Shown: one piece after another, positions 55,028 to 64,000 of the stretch | How positions within the stretch are numbered: the first letter of the stretch is position 1 | Layout: each line of letters opens with the position of its first letter | Assembly: GCF_003350005.1 (NCBI RefSeq) | Contig: NZ_QLKS01000006.1 | Coordinates: 1-64,000 of the forward strand | Reading direction: 5' to 3' | Source of the DNA: Psychrobacter proteolyticus | GTDB lineage: Bacteria; Pseudomonadota; Gammaproteobacteria; Pseudomonadales; Moraxellaceae | DNA: 64,000 nt | Notes under the pieces: generated by a model | The model's database searches: none | Told to the model about the DNA's origin: nothing | What the model saw: the letters and a program-made list of their open reading frames with translations, nothing else | Program-made: the position numbers and the translations under genes

Positions 55028-55959
55028 TGTCATTATTCAAGCGCAAAAAAAGTCGTCAAGAGAAAATCGCTGTTTCTGCCATTACTGACCAAGATGTTAT
55101 TGATCAAGAAGCTATCGATCAAGATGCCTTTAATAAAGACCCTCTTAATCAAGGTGCTGAAGCAACGACCAATACCACTCAAGATAAAAAATCAGATGAT
55201 GTTTTAAGCCCTTTGGCTGATATGCCTATTACCGAGCATTTGATTGAGCTGCGTCGGCATTTGATCAAAATATGTGTGGCGGTACTGATAATATTTTTAG
55301 GTTTGGTCGGTTATTCGCGCGAGCTATATAACTTGTTGTCTGACCCATTAGTTGCACAGTTACCTGCCAACTCGACCATGATTGCCACCGATATCACGTC
55401 AAACTTTATGGCGCCGATACGTCTGACCGTATTCGTAGCCGCGTTTTTGGCGATGCCCTATATCCTTTATCAAATTTGGTCATTTGTAGCGCCCGGTCTG
55501 TATAAGAAAGAAAAGAAAATCGCTATTCCAGTGCTGCTATCTTCTATATTTTTGTTTTATGCTGGTGTGGCTTTTTCTTACTTTATTGTGCTCAAAGGGG
55601 TCTTAAAGTTCTTCATTATGTTTGCCCCGCAAAACGTACTACCCATGACGGATATCGACAGCTATCTCAGTTTTGCCTTAAAATTATTTATGGTATTCGG
55701 CTTAACGTTTGAGATTCCAGTCGTTACTTTGCTATTGATATTGGCAGGTATTGTCTCCATTCAGAGCTTAGAAGAAAAACGTCGTTATATCATTGTAGGC
55801 TGTTTTGCTGTGGCTGCCGTTGTCACGCCGCCAGATGGCGTATCGATGCTCATGCTAGCGATTCCGATGTGGTTGTTGTTTGAGCTTGGTTTGTTTTTGG
55901 CGAAGATTTTGATCAAAGAAGAGCCCAGTCCTACTCTCGTATCGACAGACAAAGAATAA
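55027..55959 (+). CDS. tatC: Sec-independent translocase protein TatC
   Basis: A 310-residue polytopic Tat subunit that recognises twin-arginine signal peptides. Six hydrophobic segments are visible. The N-terminal cytosolic motif is MPITEHLIELRRHLIK, and the membrane Glu is in FGLTFEIPVVTLLL. A polar ~60-residue N-terminal extension (DQDVIDQEAIDQDAF region) precedes the family start, which is longer than E. coli TatC (258). The ATG at 55027 is preferred to the TTG one codon earlier. It ends the tat operon. Confidence 0.96.
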   Translation: MSLFKRKKSRQEKIAVSAITDQDVIDQEAIDQDAFNKDPLNQGAEATTNTTQDKKSDDVLSPLADMPITEHLIELRRHLIKICVAVLIIFLGLVGYSRELYNLLSDPLVAQLPANSTMIATDITSNFMAPIRLTVFVAAFLAMPYILYQIWSFVAPGLYKKEKKIAIPVLLSSIFLFYAGVAFSYFIVLKGVLKFFIMFAPQNVLPMTDIDSYLSFALKLFMVFGLTFEIPVVTLLLILAGIVSIQSLEEKRRYIIVGCFAVAAVVTPPDGVSMLMLAIPMWLLFELGLFLAKILIKEEPSPTLVSTDKE

Positions 55960-56175
55960 AACACTTACTAGTCTAATCTAGACTAAAATAAAGTTATTGA
56001 TTACATATAGCTATGCGTTAAACTACCATTACACCGTTTTATTCTTGCCTCATTAGTAAGCTGATTGCTTATTATCACGTTTTAGCATCACCATCATCTA
56101 TAAGCCATTGTTTACCCAGTGGCTTTTTTTGCCCCTTTTGTTTTTAATCAATTTTTGTATTTAGGTAGCTTTATT

Positions 56176-57675
56176 ATGTCCGCATCTATGCCAGCTTATA
56201 TGAGCGATCCCACTGACGAGCAGCTGAGCGCGCTGAATATGGCGATGGATCACAAGTCGTTTAAAGTGGTCGCTTATGCTGGGGCCGGTAAGACAACGAC
56301 GCTCAAACTAATTGGTGAACGCTTACGTGGACGCGGACTGTATCTGGCTTTTAACAAAGCGATTGCCAATGATGCTCGTTCAAAGTTTCCACCGCATGTA
56401 GAGTGCCGTACTTTTCATTCACTAGCTTATCGTCATGTTGCTCGTGATATTACCGCCAAGCTATCTTTGCCGCGCTTTTCACCTAAGCGTCTCGGTGATG
56501 ATTTAGGACTACAGCCTGTACAAGTACGTCGACAAATGGATGGGGTTAATAAATACATTACGCTGACACCCGCACGATTGTCTCGGTTCGTCAGCGATGC
56601 AGTAAGTAATTTTTGTAGCACGCATGCCAGCTACCCTGCGCCAAGGCATATACTGTTCCCAAGTTGGCTCGATGACTCGGATGCGGAGCAGCTACGTGAG
56701 ATGCTCTATCCTGCTGTTGAGCAGCGCTGGTTACAGTCGATTGATGCGCGTCACCCTGCTGGTATTGGCCATGATATTTATCTCAAGCTTTGGGCACTAT
56801 CTAAGCCTAGTATTCCAGCGGACTTTATCTTATTTGATGAAGCACAGGATGCAGATCCATTGATGATGGGTATTTTGACGCAGCAGTCGAGACAAGTCAT
56901 CTATGTGGGCGATGCGCATCAGCAGATTTATGAATGGCGCGGCGCGGTCAATGCGATGAAAAAGTTGCCATTGCCGCAGACATTATTGACGCAATCTTTT
57001 CGCTTTGGTGAGCCGATTGCAGAAGTGGCCAATACTCTACTAAAAGCACTACAAGAGGACGTACCGCTAAAAGGTAACCCGAATAAGCAGTCTTCTACCG
57101 ATAAGGGCATGGTACATAGTAAGAAAGATGCTATTTTGTGCCGTACCAATGCTGCTGCTATGTCACAACTATTGACAGGGCTAAAGCACGGGCATCGCGT
57201 GGCGCTACAAGCGGATACCGACCGTATGCTCAAATTCTGTCAGGCAGCCGAAAACTTAAAAAATGGTAAATCGGCTTACGGTGTACCTGAGCTGGCTTAT
57301 TTTTATAACTGGGGTGATGTGCAAGAGTACGCCGAAACCAATGAGGGTAGCGATCTCAAAACACTGGTCAAACTGGTCGATGACCACGGTACCAATGTCT
57401 TGAGTCAAGCGGTAAATAGTCTCACCAGTATCGAAAATGCGGATTACGTCATCTCTACCGCGCATAAAGCCAAAGGGCTTGAATGGGGAAAAGTACAACT
57501 AGATGATGATTTTTACTACGATGTGACCACCAACGCGGTCAAGATTAGTCCAGAAGAGTTGCGTTTGCTCTACGTTGCTTGCACGCGCGCGCAAAGCAAT
57601 TTGGATATTCATAATATTAAAGACTTGATATCAGGATTACAGACGGGCAAAAAAGTGATTTTTGGTAATACTTAA
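56176..57675 (+). CDS. UvrD/Rep-family SF1 DNA helicase
   Basis: A 499-residue ATP-dependent helicase. Walker A is YAGAGKTTTL (about 35-44) and Walker B FILFDEAQDADP. Motif III is YVGDAHQQIYEWRGA, motif V TAHKAKGLEW and motif VI RLLYVACTRAQ. It is shorter than UvrD (~720) and lacks the long 2B insertion, so it may be a specialised or accessory helicase, like the F-box helicase-type group. The ATG at 56176 is chosen: it lies after AGGTAG and opens the conserved region. The frame runs 19 codons further up with hydrophobic residues unlike the family. Its role is not indicated by neighbours. Confidence 0.85.
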   Translation: MSASMPAYMSDPTDEQLSALNMAMDHKSFKVVAYAGAGKTTTLKLIGERLRGRGLYLAFNKAIANDARSKFPPHVECRTFHSLAYRHVARDITAKLSLPRFSPKRLGDDLGLQPVQVRRQMDGVNKYITLTPARLSRFVSDAVSNFCSTHASYPAPRHILFPSWLDDSDAEQLREMLYPAVEQRWLQSIDARHPAGIGHDIYLKLWALSKPSIPADFILFDEAQDADPLMMGILTQQSRQVIYVGDAHQQIYEWRGAVNAMKKLPLPQTLLTQSFRFGEPIAEVANTLLKALQEDVPLKGNPNKQSSTDKGMVHSKKDAILCRTNAAAMSQLLTGLKHGHRVALQADTDRMLKFCQAAENLKNGKSAYGVPELAYFYNWGDVQEYAETNEGSDLKTLVKLVDDHGTNVLSQAVNSLTSIENADYVISTAHKAKGLEWGKVQLDDDFYYDVTTNAVKISPEELRLLYVACTRAQSNLDIHNIKDLISGLQTGKKVIFGNT

Positions 57676-57750
57676 TTACCCTCCACCTTTGTCAGCCTCA
57701 AGTTTTATTCTACCTTTCTCATAATGATCCTTTAGCAGTGAATCACTAGC

Positions 57751-58785
57751 ATGAATAATAACCAACAACTTCAAACGCGTCAAAATACTATCCATCAGTT
57801 ATTTGCGACTCCCGTGCGTTTGCTCGCGCCTATGGAGGGCTTGACCGATCCATTAATGCGCCAAATTTTAACGCAGATTGCCTCAGATTTGGGGCGGCCC
57901 TATGATTGGTCAGTCAGTGAGTTTATTCGCATCACTCAGCATGTCTTGCCTGCGCATGTGTTTTATAAATATGTGCCCGAGCTACATCATGATGCCAAAA
58001 CGGCTTCTGGTACGCCTATTCATGTACAGATTTTGGGTAGCGAAGCGCAGCTTATGGCAGAAAATGCCGCGTACGCTTGTGAGCTTGGCGCGCCTGCTAT
58101 CGACATCAACTTTGGATGTCCTGCAAAAACGGTCAATAGTCATCGCGGTGGTTCAGTACTGCTGGATGAACCTGAAACAATGTATCAGATTATCAGTGCC
58201 GTACGCCAAGCCGTTCCCGCCCATATACCAGTATCAGCTAAGATTCGTCTGGGCTATACCGACACTAGCCGAATGGATGATATTCGCGGCGCGATTGCTT
58301 CTAGCGGTGCTGATTGGCTAACCATCCATGCACGCACTAAGACCCAAGGCTATAAGCCGCCCGCCTATTGGGACAAAATTCAAAGTTTTAATGCGCTCGA
58401 TATTCCAGTCATTGCCAATGGAGAAATTTGGAACTTTGAGCATGCGCAAAACTGTATGACACAAGCAGGTACACCGCATTTGATGTTAGGTCGCGGCGCA
58501 GTAACACGTCCTGATTTAGTGGCACAGGTTGATAATGATACTGAAAACAGTACTGATAGCGTAGAGAATACGGCTACATTGTTATGGCAAGATTTAATCG
58601 CGCATCAGGTTAGGTTTTTGGAAGGTGAGGCAAAGAACGATGTGGTGTTAGTCGGACGCTATAAGCAATGGCTAGGGATGCTCACCAAAGGCTATGTTGA
58701 GGCACAAACAGTGTGGGAAAGTATCAAACGAGAGAAAAATAAAGCGGTGATTATTAGCGCCCTACAAGCAAGCGTACGAAATTAA
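57751..58785 (+). CDS. tRNA-dihydrouridine synthase (DusC-like)
   Basis: A 344-residue FMN enzyme that reduces uridine in tRNA to dihydrouridine. The motif LAPMEGLTDPLMRQIL lies near residue 23, and the catalytic Cys is in INFGCPAKTVNSHRGGSVLL. The conserved DWLTIHARTKTQGYKPPAYW and VIANGEIW follow. The MEGLTD form and length suit DusC, which modifies U16 in E. coli. The ~15-residue insert near residue 268 (NDTENSTDSVENTA) is unusual. It lies about 75 bp after the helicase on the same strand and may be cotranscribed. Confidence 0.92.
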   Translation: MNNNQQLQTRQNTIHQLFATPVRLLAPMEGLTDPLMRQILTQIASDLGRPYDWSVSEFIRITQHVLPAHVFYKYVPELHHDAKTASGTPIHVQILGSEAQLMAENAAYACELGAPAIDINFGCPAKTVNSHRGGSVLLDEPETMYQIISAVRQAVPAHIPVSAKIRLGYTDTSRMDDIRGAIASSGADWLTIHARTKTQGYKPPAYWDKIQSFNALDIPVIANGEIWNFEHAQNCMTQAGTPHLMLGRGAVTRPDLVAQVDNDTENSTDSVENTATLLWQDLIAHQVRFLEGEAKNDVVLVGRYKQWLGMLTKGYVEAQTVWESIKREKNKAVIISALQASVRN

Positions 58786-58830
58786 TCACCTGCTTGTATT
58801 TGAGCATTTTGGCAGTTACAGTTAGTTTTA

Positions 58831-59259
58831 CTAGACGCTGACTCGTATCGCTAAATAAAATAGCATTAGACAACATGCCATTGATAGTACCCAGAGGATA
58901 GAGCGGAACATTGCCAAATTAGTAATATACGCCACACAAAAACCAATTCGTATCATCACATACAGCCAAGCCAATACGTTGATAATCGACTGCGGTACAA
59001 AGAACAGCATAGCGACTATCACTGCCGCCAAAAACACTGGCAAGGTTTCATAGCTGTTTTGTTGTGCTGCATTAGCACGTGCTGCCATGCCTGTCGCATT
59101 TTGAAAAAATTCGCGAGGATGTGCATTATTTCTGATTCTAAAGCCACCAGATATTTTTGCAACGATTGACACCGCCCATGGTAGTAGACTTGCTACCACC
59201 ATGGCTAAAATGGCAGACGCCACTTTGTCAGTTACCAACTCAAAGAATGCACTTATCAT
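58831..59259 (-). CDS. MAPEG family membrane protein
   Basis: A 142-residue inner-membrane protein with four hydrophobic helices, of the MAPEG (membrane-associated eicosanoid/glutathione metabolism) family. The characteristic block is NATGMAARANAAQQNSYETLPVF, where RANAAQQNSYE is the glutathione-binding region of homologues. Bacterial members are uncharacterised, and glutathione transferase activity is only a possibility. It begins 11 bp after the OsmC-like gene stop, so both are cotranscribed. Confidence 0.88.
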   Translation of the reverse strand: MISAFFELVTDKVASAILAMVVASLLPWAVSIVAKISGGFRIRNNAHPREFFQNATGMAARANAAQQNSYETLPVFLAAVIVAMLFFVPQSIINVLAWLYVMIRIGFCVAYITNLAMFRSILWVLSMACCLMLFYLAIRVSV

Positions 59260-59270
59260 TATATAAGTCC

Positions 59271-59684
59271 CTAGCCTGCAACCACTTCGAAATCATGGGT
59301 GATATTGACCCCACCTGCTACTAACATACGGCTGGCAGAACAGTATTTTTCTGCTGATAACTGGATGGCTTTTTCGACTTGTTTTTCTTTAACATCTTGA
59401 CCAGTGACAATGAAATGCATATGAATATCGGTATAGACCGCTGGTACGGTTTCAGCACGCTGGGCGGTTAGCTCACAACGTACATCCGTCACTGCTTGGC
59501 GTGATTTCTGTAAAATCTCTACGACATCATAACTGGCGCAACCACCTAGTCCTAGCAAAATCAGCTCCATCGGGCTTGAGCCTTTTTCTTTATCAGCATC
59601 GATTTGTACATTATGTCCTGATGGTGACACGCCCATAAAAGCTTTGTTCTCTTGCCATATGACGCTTGCTTTTGATTCTGACAT
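59271..59684 (-). CDS. OsmC family protein
   Basis: A 137-residue member of the OsmC/Ohr superfamily of thiol peroxidases. Conserved Cys is in LGLGGCASYDVVEIL (about 48) and the second in SAEKYCSASRML (about 114), with a Glu in SSPMELIL. It resembles the YhfA-type subgroup. Role could be removal of organic hydroperoxides, but this subgroup is poorly known. It is upstream of, and likely cotranscribed with, the MAPEG gene. Pairing with a possible glutathione enzyme fits a peroxide-stress theme. Confidence 0.9.
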   Translation of the reverse strand: MSESKASVIWQENKAFMGVSPSGHNVQIDADKEKGSSPMELILLGLGGCASYDVVEILQKSRQAVTDVRCELTAQRAETVPAVYTDIHMHFIVTGQDVKEKQVEKAIQLSAEKYCSASRMLVAGGVNITHDFEVVAG

Positions 59685-60159
59685 TGCAGATGTTCCTTAT
59701 TTTAAATGGCGTATTGCCTATTATTATTGTGTGAATAATATATTGCCCAGCTAGTGTAGCATAAGCCAAAGCAAGATTTTATAGGCTCATTGTTTTGCTG
59801 CTAGCTCACCAGTGAAATCTGTGCTTTTACCACTTTATACATATCGAAATAGTGGAGTTCGATATTTTACTGAATAATCGTATATCCATACGCCTATTAC
59901 TACTCTTCGACACTTGCATAAAAACACTGTATAGAAACCTACAAAAGTTTGCTTATAAATAGTTGATTTTAAAAGGTAAAACTCGTGAAACATTTTATAG
60001 CAAAATACTGTTACACATTTTGCTTGTTTCTTGGTTTAATAACGGTAATGAATCTTGTTTTGAGCAGATATCGATAACAATCACCTTATAATAATTACGA
60101 TTGCTGTCACGGTTTCAAGTCAAAACAAGCTATTTTTAAACAAATTAAAAGGTTTAGTC
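59685..60159. other. Divergent intergenic region upstream of rppH
   Basis: About 475 AT-rich bases. Apart from a 30-codon frame at 59985-60077, listed separately, I find no gene, RNA or clear promoter. The TATAATAAT stretch at about 60087-60096 may be a -10 region for rppH. Confidence 0.4.
59985..60077 (+). CDS. Possible 30-residue membrane peptide
   Basis: GTG at 59985 opens a frame of 30 codons to TAA at 60077. The product starts [12 protein letters not shown] and has one hydrophobic segment ([17 protein letters not shown]), ending in SRYR. AAGG lies eight bases before the GTG. It would be a small single-span membrane protein. There is no family and the AT-rich context can give such frames by chance, so this is a weak call. 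Confidence 0.2.
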   Translation: MKHFIAKYCYTFCLFLGLITVMNLVLSRYR

Positions 60160-60681
60160 ATGATAGATGCAGACGGCTTTCGCGCCAACGTCGGCATCAT
60201 CTTGGCAAATACACAAGGGCAGGTTCTGTGGGCAAAACGTATTGGTCACAACGCTTGGCAATTTCCGCAGGGTGGTATCGACCGCGGGGAGACGCCGATG
60301 GATGCAATGTATCGCGAGCTCTGGGAAGAGGTCGGCTTACATCCGCGTCACGTAGACTTATTGGCAGTCACGCAAGACTGGTTGCGCTATCGTTTGCCAA
60401 AACGTTATGTACGTCATGGTCAGCATCCCTTATGTATTGGGCAAAAACAAAAATGGTTTTTGCTACGCTTAGATGAGCCAAATACTCAACATATCCGCTT
60501 TGATGAAGGGAAACCTGAATTTGACCATTGGCAATGGGTCAGCTACTGGTATCCACTCGGACAAGTGATTCACTTTAAACGAGGCGTTTATCGTCGTGCC
60601 TTACAAGAATTAGTACGCGAACTTCCCTTAAAACAAGAACTGATCATTCCTGAGCAAAACAATCATTTGATTCAGTCCTGA
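60160..60681 (+). CDS. rppH: RNA pyrophosphohydrolase
   Basis: A 173-residue Nudix enzyme that removes pyrophosphate from the 5' end of mRNA and starts RNase E-dependent decay. The start [15 protein letters not shown] matches the family. The Nudix box [22 protein letters not shown] (G-x5-E ... REL-x2-EEVG) is complete at about 38-59. The later QKWFLLRL and [19 protein letters not shown] are conserved. Length fits E. coli RppH (176). A terminator lies about 37 bp after the stop. Confidence 0.96.
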   Translation: MIDADGFRANVGIILANTQGQVLWAKRIGHNAWQFPQGGIDRGETPMDAMYRELWEEVGLHPRHVDLLAVTQDWLRYRLPKRYVRHGQHPLCIGQKQKWFLLRLDEPNTQHIRFDEGKPEFDHWQWVSYWYPLGQVIHFKRGVYRRALQELVRELPLKQELIIPEQNNHLIQS

Positions 60682-60717
60682 CCTGTAAAGCCCATTTAGC
60701 TTTTCACACAAGACATG

Positions 60718-60750
60718 AAAAAGCCTGTATCACTGGATACAGGCTTTTTT
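60718..60750. terminator. Bidirectional Rho-independent terminator
   Basis: AAAAAGCCTGTATC pairs with GATACAGGCTTTTTT around a 4-nt loop. It ends rppH and could also stop the convergent dehydrogenase transcript. Confidence 0.85.
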
Positions 60751-60941
60751 GTATTAAATATGAGTAAAACCAGGGTCTGTCTTCATTTTGAAAATGGTGA
60801 TAAAAATGAGATAAATTGCAGCCAAATAAGGAAAATAGCGCAGATAATATCAGGATATTAACCAGCTATTTGACGTAATTTGGCAAGATTTAACCATATT
60901 TTAGCCTATTTAGGTGCTTTCATTCAGACTGAGGACAAGCC

Positions 60942-62036
60942 CTAGGGTTTAATAGCAATTTTCAGTACGCCATCACGTTGATGCATGAATAAGTCATAGG
61001 CTTCTACAATATCGTCTAACGCGTAGGTATGCGTGACCATTGCTGATAAATCGACACGCCCTGACTCAACCACATTCAATAGACGACGCATACGCTCTTT
61101 ACCACCTGGGCATAAGGCGGTGCGGATCGTATGATCACCAAGACCAGCTCCAAAGTGTGCCATCGGGATCTTCAAGTCTTCGGAATATACGCCAAGGCTT
61201 GAGAGTGTGCCACCTGGCTTTAATACTTTGAGACATTGCTCAAATGTAGATTGTAAGCCTAGCGCCTCAATACTACTATCAACACCGCGACCACCAGTGA
61301 TTTTCATAATCACATCAATGACATCGACTTCGTTAAAGTTAAGGGTGATATCTGCTCCCAATTTTTTAGCCATAGCCAAGCGTTCATTATTACCATCAAC
61401 GGCGATAATAGTGGATGCGCCTCTGAGTTTTGCGCCAGCAGTCGCACATAAGCCAATCGGTCCTTGCGCAAATATCGCGACGATATCACCGATCTTAATG
61501 TTGGCATTTTCAGCACCTTTAAAGCCTGTTGACATAATGTCTGGGCACATCAACACTTGCTCATCGGTCAGACCATCAGGTACAGGTGCTAGGTTGGCTT
61601 GTGCATCGGGCACCAACACGTATTCGGCTTGCGTGCCATCAATGATGTTGCCAAAGCGCCAACCGCCAGTCGCCTTATAGCCATGACAAGCACAGGTGCC
61701 ATCTGGCCCAATGTAACCACCATCTTGTGACGGGAAACCATCTTGACTGGCATAAGAAGTAAAACTTGGGCAAATTGCACCAGCAATGACTCGCTGACCT
61801 TCTTCATAACCCATCACTGCACTACCGAGTTTTTCGATAATACCCACTGGCTCATGACCAATGGTCAGTCCTTTAGCAACAGGATACTCACCCTTAAAGA
61901 TATGAATATCGGTACCGCAAATAGTTGTCGTCGTGATTTTTAGTAAAGCATCATTTGGTCCAACATCGGGTATTTTCTTCTCAGTGATTTCAATCTTACC
62001 TGGCTCAACAAATATTAGTGATTTCATCATGCTCAT
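60942..62036 (-). CDS. Zinc-dependent secondary alcohol dehydrogenase-like protein
   Basis: A 364-residue medium-chain dehydrogenase. The catalytic zinc ligands are Cys in TICGTDIH, His in IGHEPVG and Asp in CPDIMSTGF, the Cys-His-Asp set of secondary alcohol dehydrogenases such as that of Thermoanaerobacter. The four-Cys structural zinc loop is missing (CPSFTSYASQ and TCACHGYK stand in that region). The nucleotide motif is GPIGLCAT, and the acidic residue in IAVDGNNER fits NAD preference. The start has AAGGAG. It probably oxidises small alcohols. Monocistronic. Confidence 0.9.
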   Translation of the reverse strand: MSMMKSLIFVEPGKIEITEKKIPDVGPNDALLKITTTTICGTDIHIFKGEYPVAKGLTIGHEPVGIIEKLGSAVMGYEEGQRVIAGAICPSFTSYASQDGFPSQDGGYIGPDGTCACHGYKATGGWRFGNIIDGTQAEYVLVPDAQANLAPVPDGLTDEQVLMCPDIMSTGFKGAENANIKIGDIVAIFAQGPIGLCATAGAKLRGASTIIAVDGNNERLAMAKKLGADITLNFNEVDVIDVIMKITGGRGVDSSIEALGLQSTFEQCLKVLKPGGTLSSLGVYSEDLKIPMAHFGAGLGDHTIRTALCPGGKERMRRLLNVVESGRVDLSAMVTHTYALDDIVEAYDLFMHQRDGVLKIAIKP

Positions 62037-62217
62037 ACCACACTCCTTGTTTTAACCCTCATTTACACACAATAGGGTTTGATACCCTATTCAATGAGTG
62101 TAAGCCATAAAAGTGACACTTTAAAGGAAAAACCACAATTACTTTATGGTTTTAATAATTATTTGTTGGTTTATGTGAAACCAAGCGTGAACATAACTAA
62201 AAATAAGTGATGATTTT

Positions 62218-63051
62218 TCACTCACCAGCCACTGAATGCGGATACTCTCGGCTGACAATGTGAGCCGTAAGCGCTGAAACTTCCCTACTGTCTTTACTCA
62301 AGGTCAAAATACTCTGGGTTCGTGTTCCATAAGTAGGTTTGCTGGTTTTGGTATCGCCAAAAGCGACGGGTTCAATATAAACAGACGATAACATCTGCTC
62401 CACTTCAAATGCTACGCCAGTAACAGGCAGTTTATCTTCTGGTGCTTTGGTACTATCTGACAAGACATTAAAAGCCGCCGCTTGCCAGTACGCAGGCGAG
62501 CTATCCTCCGCAATCAATGGCAGCACCTCTTGACGTAGTCGCCCGCGCAACCGCTCTGTCTTAAACCAACTGTCCTCTGGTTGACCATTAGAGATAACAT
62601 GTAGACCTGCATATAATGGCGTAGGTGCATGACCGCGATTATTGACGATCACAGCTTGCGCAGCGTCACCAATGATCAGATTAAAACCCGCATAATCTTG
62701 CAAATCAATCTGCCGTGCAAAATCCATCGGACTTAGAATCCCTGTCAAGAATTCAGTGACCAGTGCACCACGTGAGCGCTCATCACTACTTGCCTGCACG
62801 CCATCACGAAAGTTCAACACCGCAGCCCAACGACCATTTTGTTGATGATATTCTGCACTCTGCGCTGGTGACACTTGCTGATGAATGCCTAACCACGTGC
62901 CACCGCTTTGCTTATCACGTCCAGCATAGATAGGTTGGTCAGACCACTGGTGGAGCGGCTCAGTTGGGCGCTGCAAAAACTCATCACGATTAGACAGTAG
63001 CACCAGTGGTAACTCGTCAAATAATTGCCAAGCAATAGCGACAATACACAT
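62218..63051 (-). CDS. NRDE family protein (TANGO2-like)
   Basis: A 277-residue protein of the NRDE family, named after the motif seen here as LLSNRDEFLQRPTEPLHQW. The N terminus MCIVAIAW puts Cys at position 2, as in Ntn-type hydrolases. Further conserved parts are GGTWLGIHQ, HVISNG and YGTRTQSIL. The eukaryotic relative TANGO2 is linked to haem handling and lipid metabolism, but the bacterial role is unknown. A good AAAGGAAAG site precedes the ATG. It is downstream of the DUF4139 gene... read on the minus strand after it is excluded: transcription runs from the DUF4139 gene into this one across a 108-bp gap. Confidence 0.9.
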   Translation of the reverse strand: MCIVAIAWQLFDELPLVLLSNRDEFLQRPTEPLHQWSDQPIYAGRDKQSGGTWLGIHQQVSPAQSAEYHQQNGRWAAVLNFRDGVQASSDERSRGALVTEFLTGILSPMDFARQIDLQDYAGFNLIIGDAAQAVIVNNRGHAPTPLYAGLHVISNGQPEDSWFKTERLRGRLRQEVLPLIAEDSSPAYWQAAAFNVLSDSTKAPEDKLPVTGVAFEVEQMLSSVYIEPVAFGDTKTSKPTYGTRTQSILTLSKDSREVSALTAHIVSREYPHSVAGE

Positions 63052-63159
63052 AGCTTTCCTTTTATAATAATTTTCGTTATGCGGGTAATTCTTAATAGAG
63101 GCAAAGATATTATTTCAGACTTTACCTATTAATAAGGTAGCCTTTATAGATAGTACTTA

Positions 63160-64000
63160 TTAATTGCCAGTTAGCAATTTATTGGCAGGATAACTAATTT
63201 GGGAGGTTGAACGTATTACTTGTGATTGTTTACTTGGTAAGTCAAAATCCCATGCCACCATGCCTTGATTGTCATTCCAATCTCGCTCAGTTACAGGCGG
63301 CGTATGCGTCACCGCAACTTTTAAACTATCGTCACGACTGATAGGTTCACTGCCCAGTACTTGCAAGCGTACGTTGCGATTGTGCTGATTGGTAAATTGA
63401 TAGGCTTTGGTGGTCGTGAGTGTTTGCGTACGGTTTAGCACACCTTTCTCACCTTGCTTATCTTCATTGGTCAGCTCTTTTACGAGCATATTTGAATCAC
63501 GACCAAATCCAATCTCCTGCTCTTTTAGCACTTGATAATTATAACGCGACTGACCTACATAATTGTCATCACGGTACAACTGTAGCGAACCATCGACCCA
63601 ATCCGGCGTCAAAAACGGCGCTGACGCATACCAGTAGGCAGGAGTTTCAACACTTGGCGTACTGCGAATCCAGAGCTTACTGTTACCTGCCTGCTCCCCA
63701 ATCACTGTGCGTACCCGTCTCCCGTCACTCGGAATACTGACCAATTGCGGTAAACGATACTCGATAATGCCATTTTTATTTTGGCTACTGACCGTGAAAT
63801 TAGGTAGCGGTGCCATAGCTACCCCTGCTCCTTTGTTATAAGCAGGCTCTTCCATCATAACAGGGGACGCATCCATCATAGGTAGCTCACGTCTTACTCG
63901 AGTATCTGCGCTCTCTTCATACAATGACAGACGCTGCACATATGGCAGTTGCCTCGTCGTACTTTGATTGGGGTTCACGGTGCTGAGTGTCAGAGGTACG
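63160..64000 (-). CDS. DUF4139 domain protein, 3' part only (cut by window edge)
   Basis: The frame is open to the right edge of the window, so the N-terminal part is missing. The visible ~279 codons begin VPLTLSTVNPNQST and contain the typical DUF4139 (mucoidy-inhibitor-like) blocks EYRLPQLVSIPSDGRR, YWYASAPFLT, QLYRDDNYVGQSRYN and the C-terminal MVAWDFDLPSKQSQVI. A GTG at 63978 looks like a possible start but is internal to the conserved domain. Full proteins of this type are often ~500 or more residues with a signal peptide and coiled coil. Function unknown, with a likely periplasmic location by analogy. Confidence 0.85.
   Translation of the reverse strand, partial: VPLTLSTVNPNQSTTRQLPYVQRLSLYEESADTRVRRELPMMDASPVMMEEPAYNKGAGVAMAPLPNFTVSSQNKNGIIEYRLPQLVSIPSDGRRVRTVIGEQAGNSKLWIRSTPSVETPAYWYASAPFLTPDWVDGSLQLYRDDNYVGQSRYNYQVLKEQEIGFGRDSNMLVKELTNEDKQGEKGVLNRTQTLTTTKAYQFTNQHNRNVRLQVLGSEPISRDDSLKVAVTHTPPVTERDWNDNQGMVAWDFDLPSKQSQVIRSTSQISYPANKLLTGN

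Noticed and set aside
56119-56175. 19-codon hydrophobic extension of the SF1 helicase, possibly a signal peptide
   Set aside because: A cytosolic helicase has no need of one, and the ATG at 56176 has a ribosome site and starts the conserved part.
63976-63978. GTG as start of the DUF4139 gene
   Set aside because: The frame stays open to the window edge and the residues before it (VPLTLST) belong to the conserved domain, so the gene is cut, not short.

Overview
The window looks like a chromosomal segment of a Psychrobacter-like gammaproteobacterium (Moraxellaceae). This is inferred from protein style and from gene neighbourhoods (corC-lnt, hisIE-tatABC, rpmI-rplT-pheS-pheT-ihfA, trxA-rho), not from a database search. 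The sequence is moderately AT-leaning, densely coded on both strands, and mostly housekeeping.

Layout. Positions 1-677 carry three tandem, very similar sigma70-type promoters firing leftwards into what is probably the leader of an rRNA operon lying just outside the window. Positions 678-11456 hold a uracil-DNA-glycosylase-like gene, upp, a short-chain dehydrogenase, an unknown protein with faint ADP-ribosyltransferase-like features, an alpha/beta hydrolase, a DUF1653 gene, a TIR-like gene packed against tyrS, anmK, a fabF-like synthase and a coiled-coil protein. Positions 11588-22213 hold an M24 aminopeptidase P, a POT peptide transporter, a small acidic membrane protein, lnt, corC, a DUF4105 protein, a YcgN-type Cys-cluster protein and a dienelactone hydrolase.

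Positions 22377-29352 are the most unusual part. A large DUF2339 membrane protein is followed by a DNA cytosine-5 methyltransferase and an OLD-like AAA ATPase with a C-terminal TOPRIM-like segment. Behind them lies a second, orphan copy of the last ~115 bp of the DUF2339 gene. That copy encodes nearly the same peptide with mostly synonymous changes, so the methyltransferase/ATPase pair sits as a cassette between a direct duplication of a gene 3' end. This is the best candidate here for a mobile, possibly undescribed defence module.

Positions 29353-44621 return to core functions: ylqF, an unknown paralogous gene pair, mutY, tesB, rapA, a D-2-hydroxyacid dehydrogenase, a flavin monooxygenase, an RluA-type pseudouridine synthase, trxA, rho with a long leader, and a glycine-zipper lipoprotein. 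Positions 44697-57675 hold a YpfJ-type metallopeptidase, an acidic lipoprotein, the translation/IHF cluster rpmI-rplT-pheS-pheT-ihfA (without infC upstream), a thioesterase-like gene, hisIE-tatABC and an SF1 helicase. Positions 57751-64000 hold dusC-like, MAPEG, OsmC-like, rppH, a zinc alcohol dehydrogenase, an NRDE protein and the 3' part of a DUF4139 gene that runs off the window.

Many convergent gene pairs share a clear bidirectional Rho-independent terminator. Several genes appear to use TTG or GTG starts, and these were decided by Shine-Dalgarno position or by alignment with a paralogue. No tRNA, CRISPR array, IS element or integrase was recognised.
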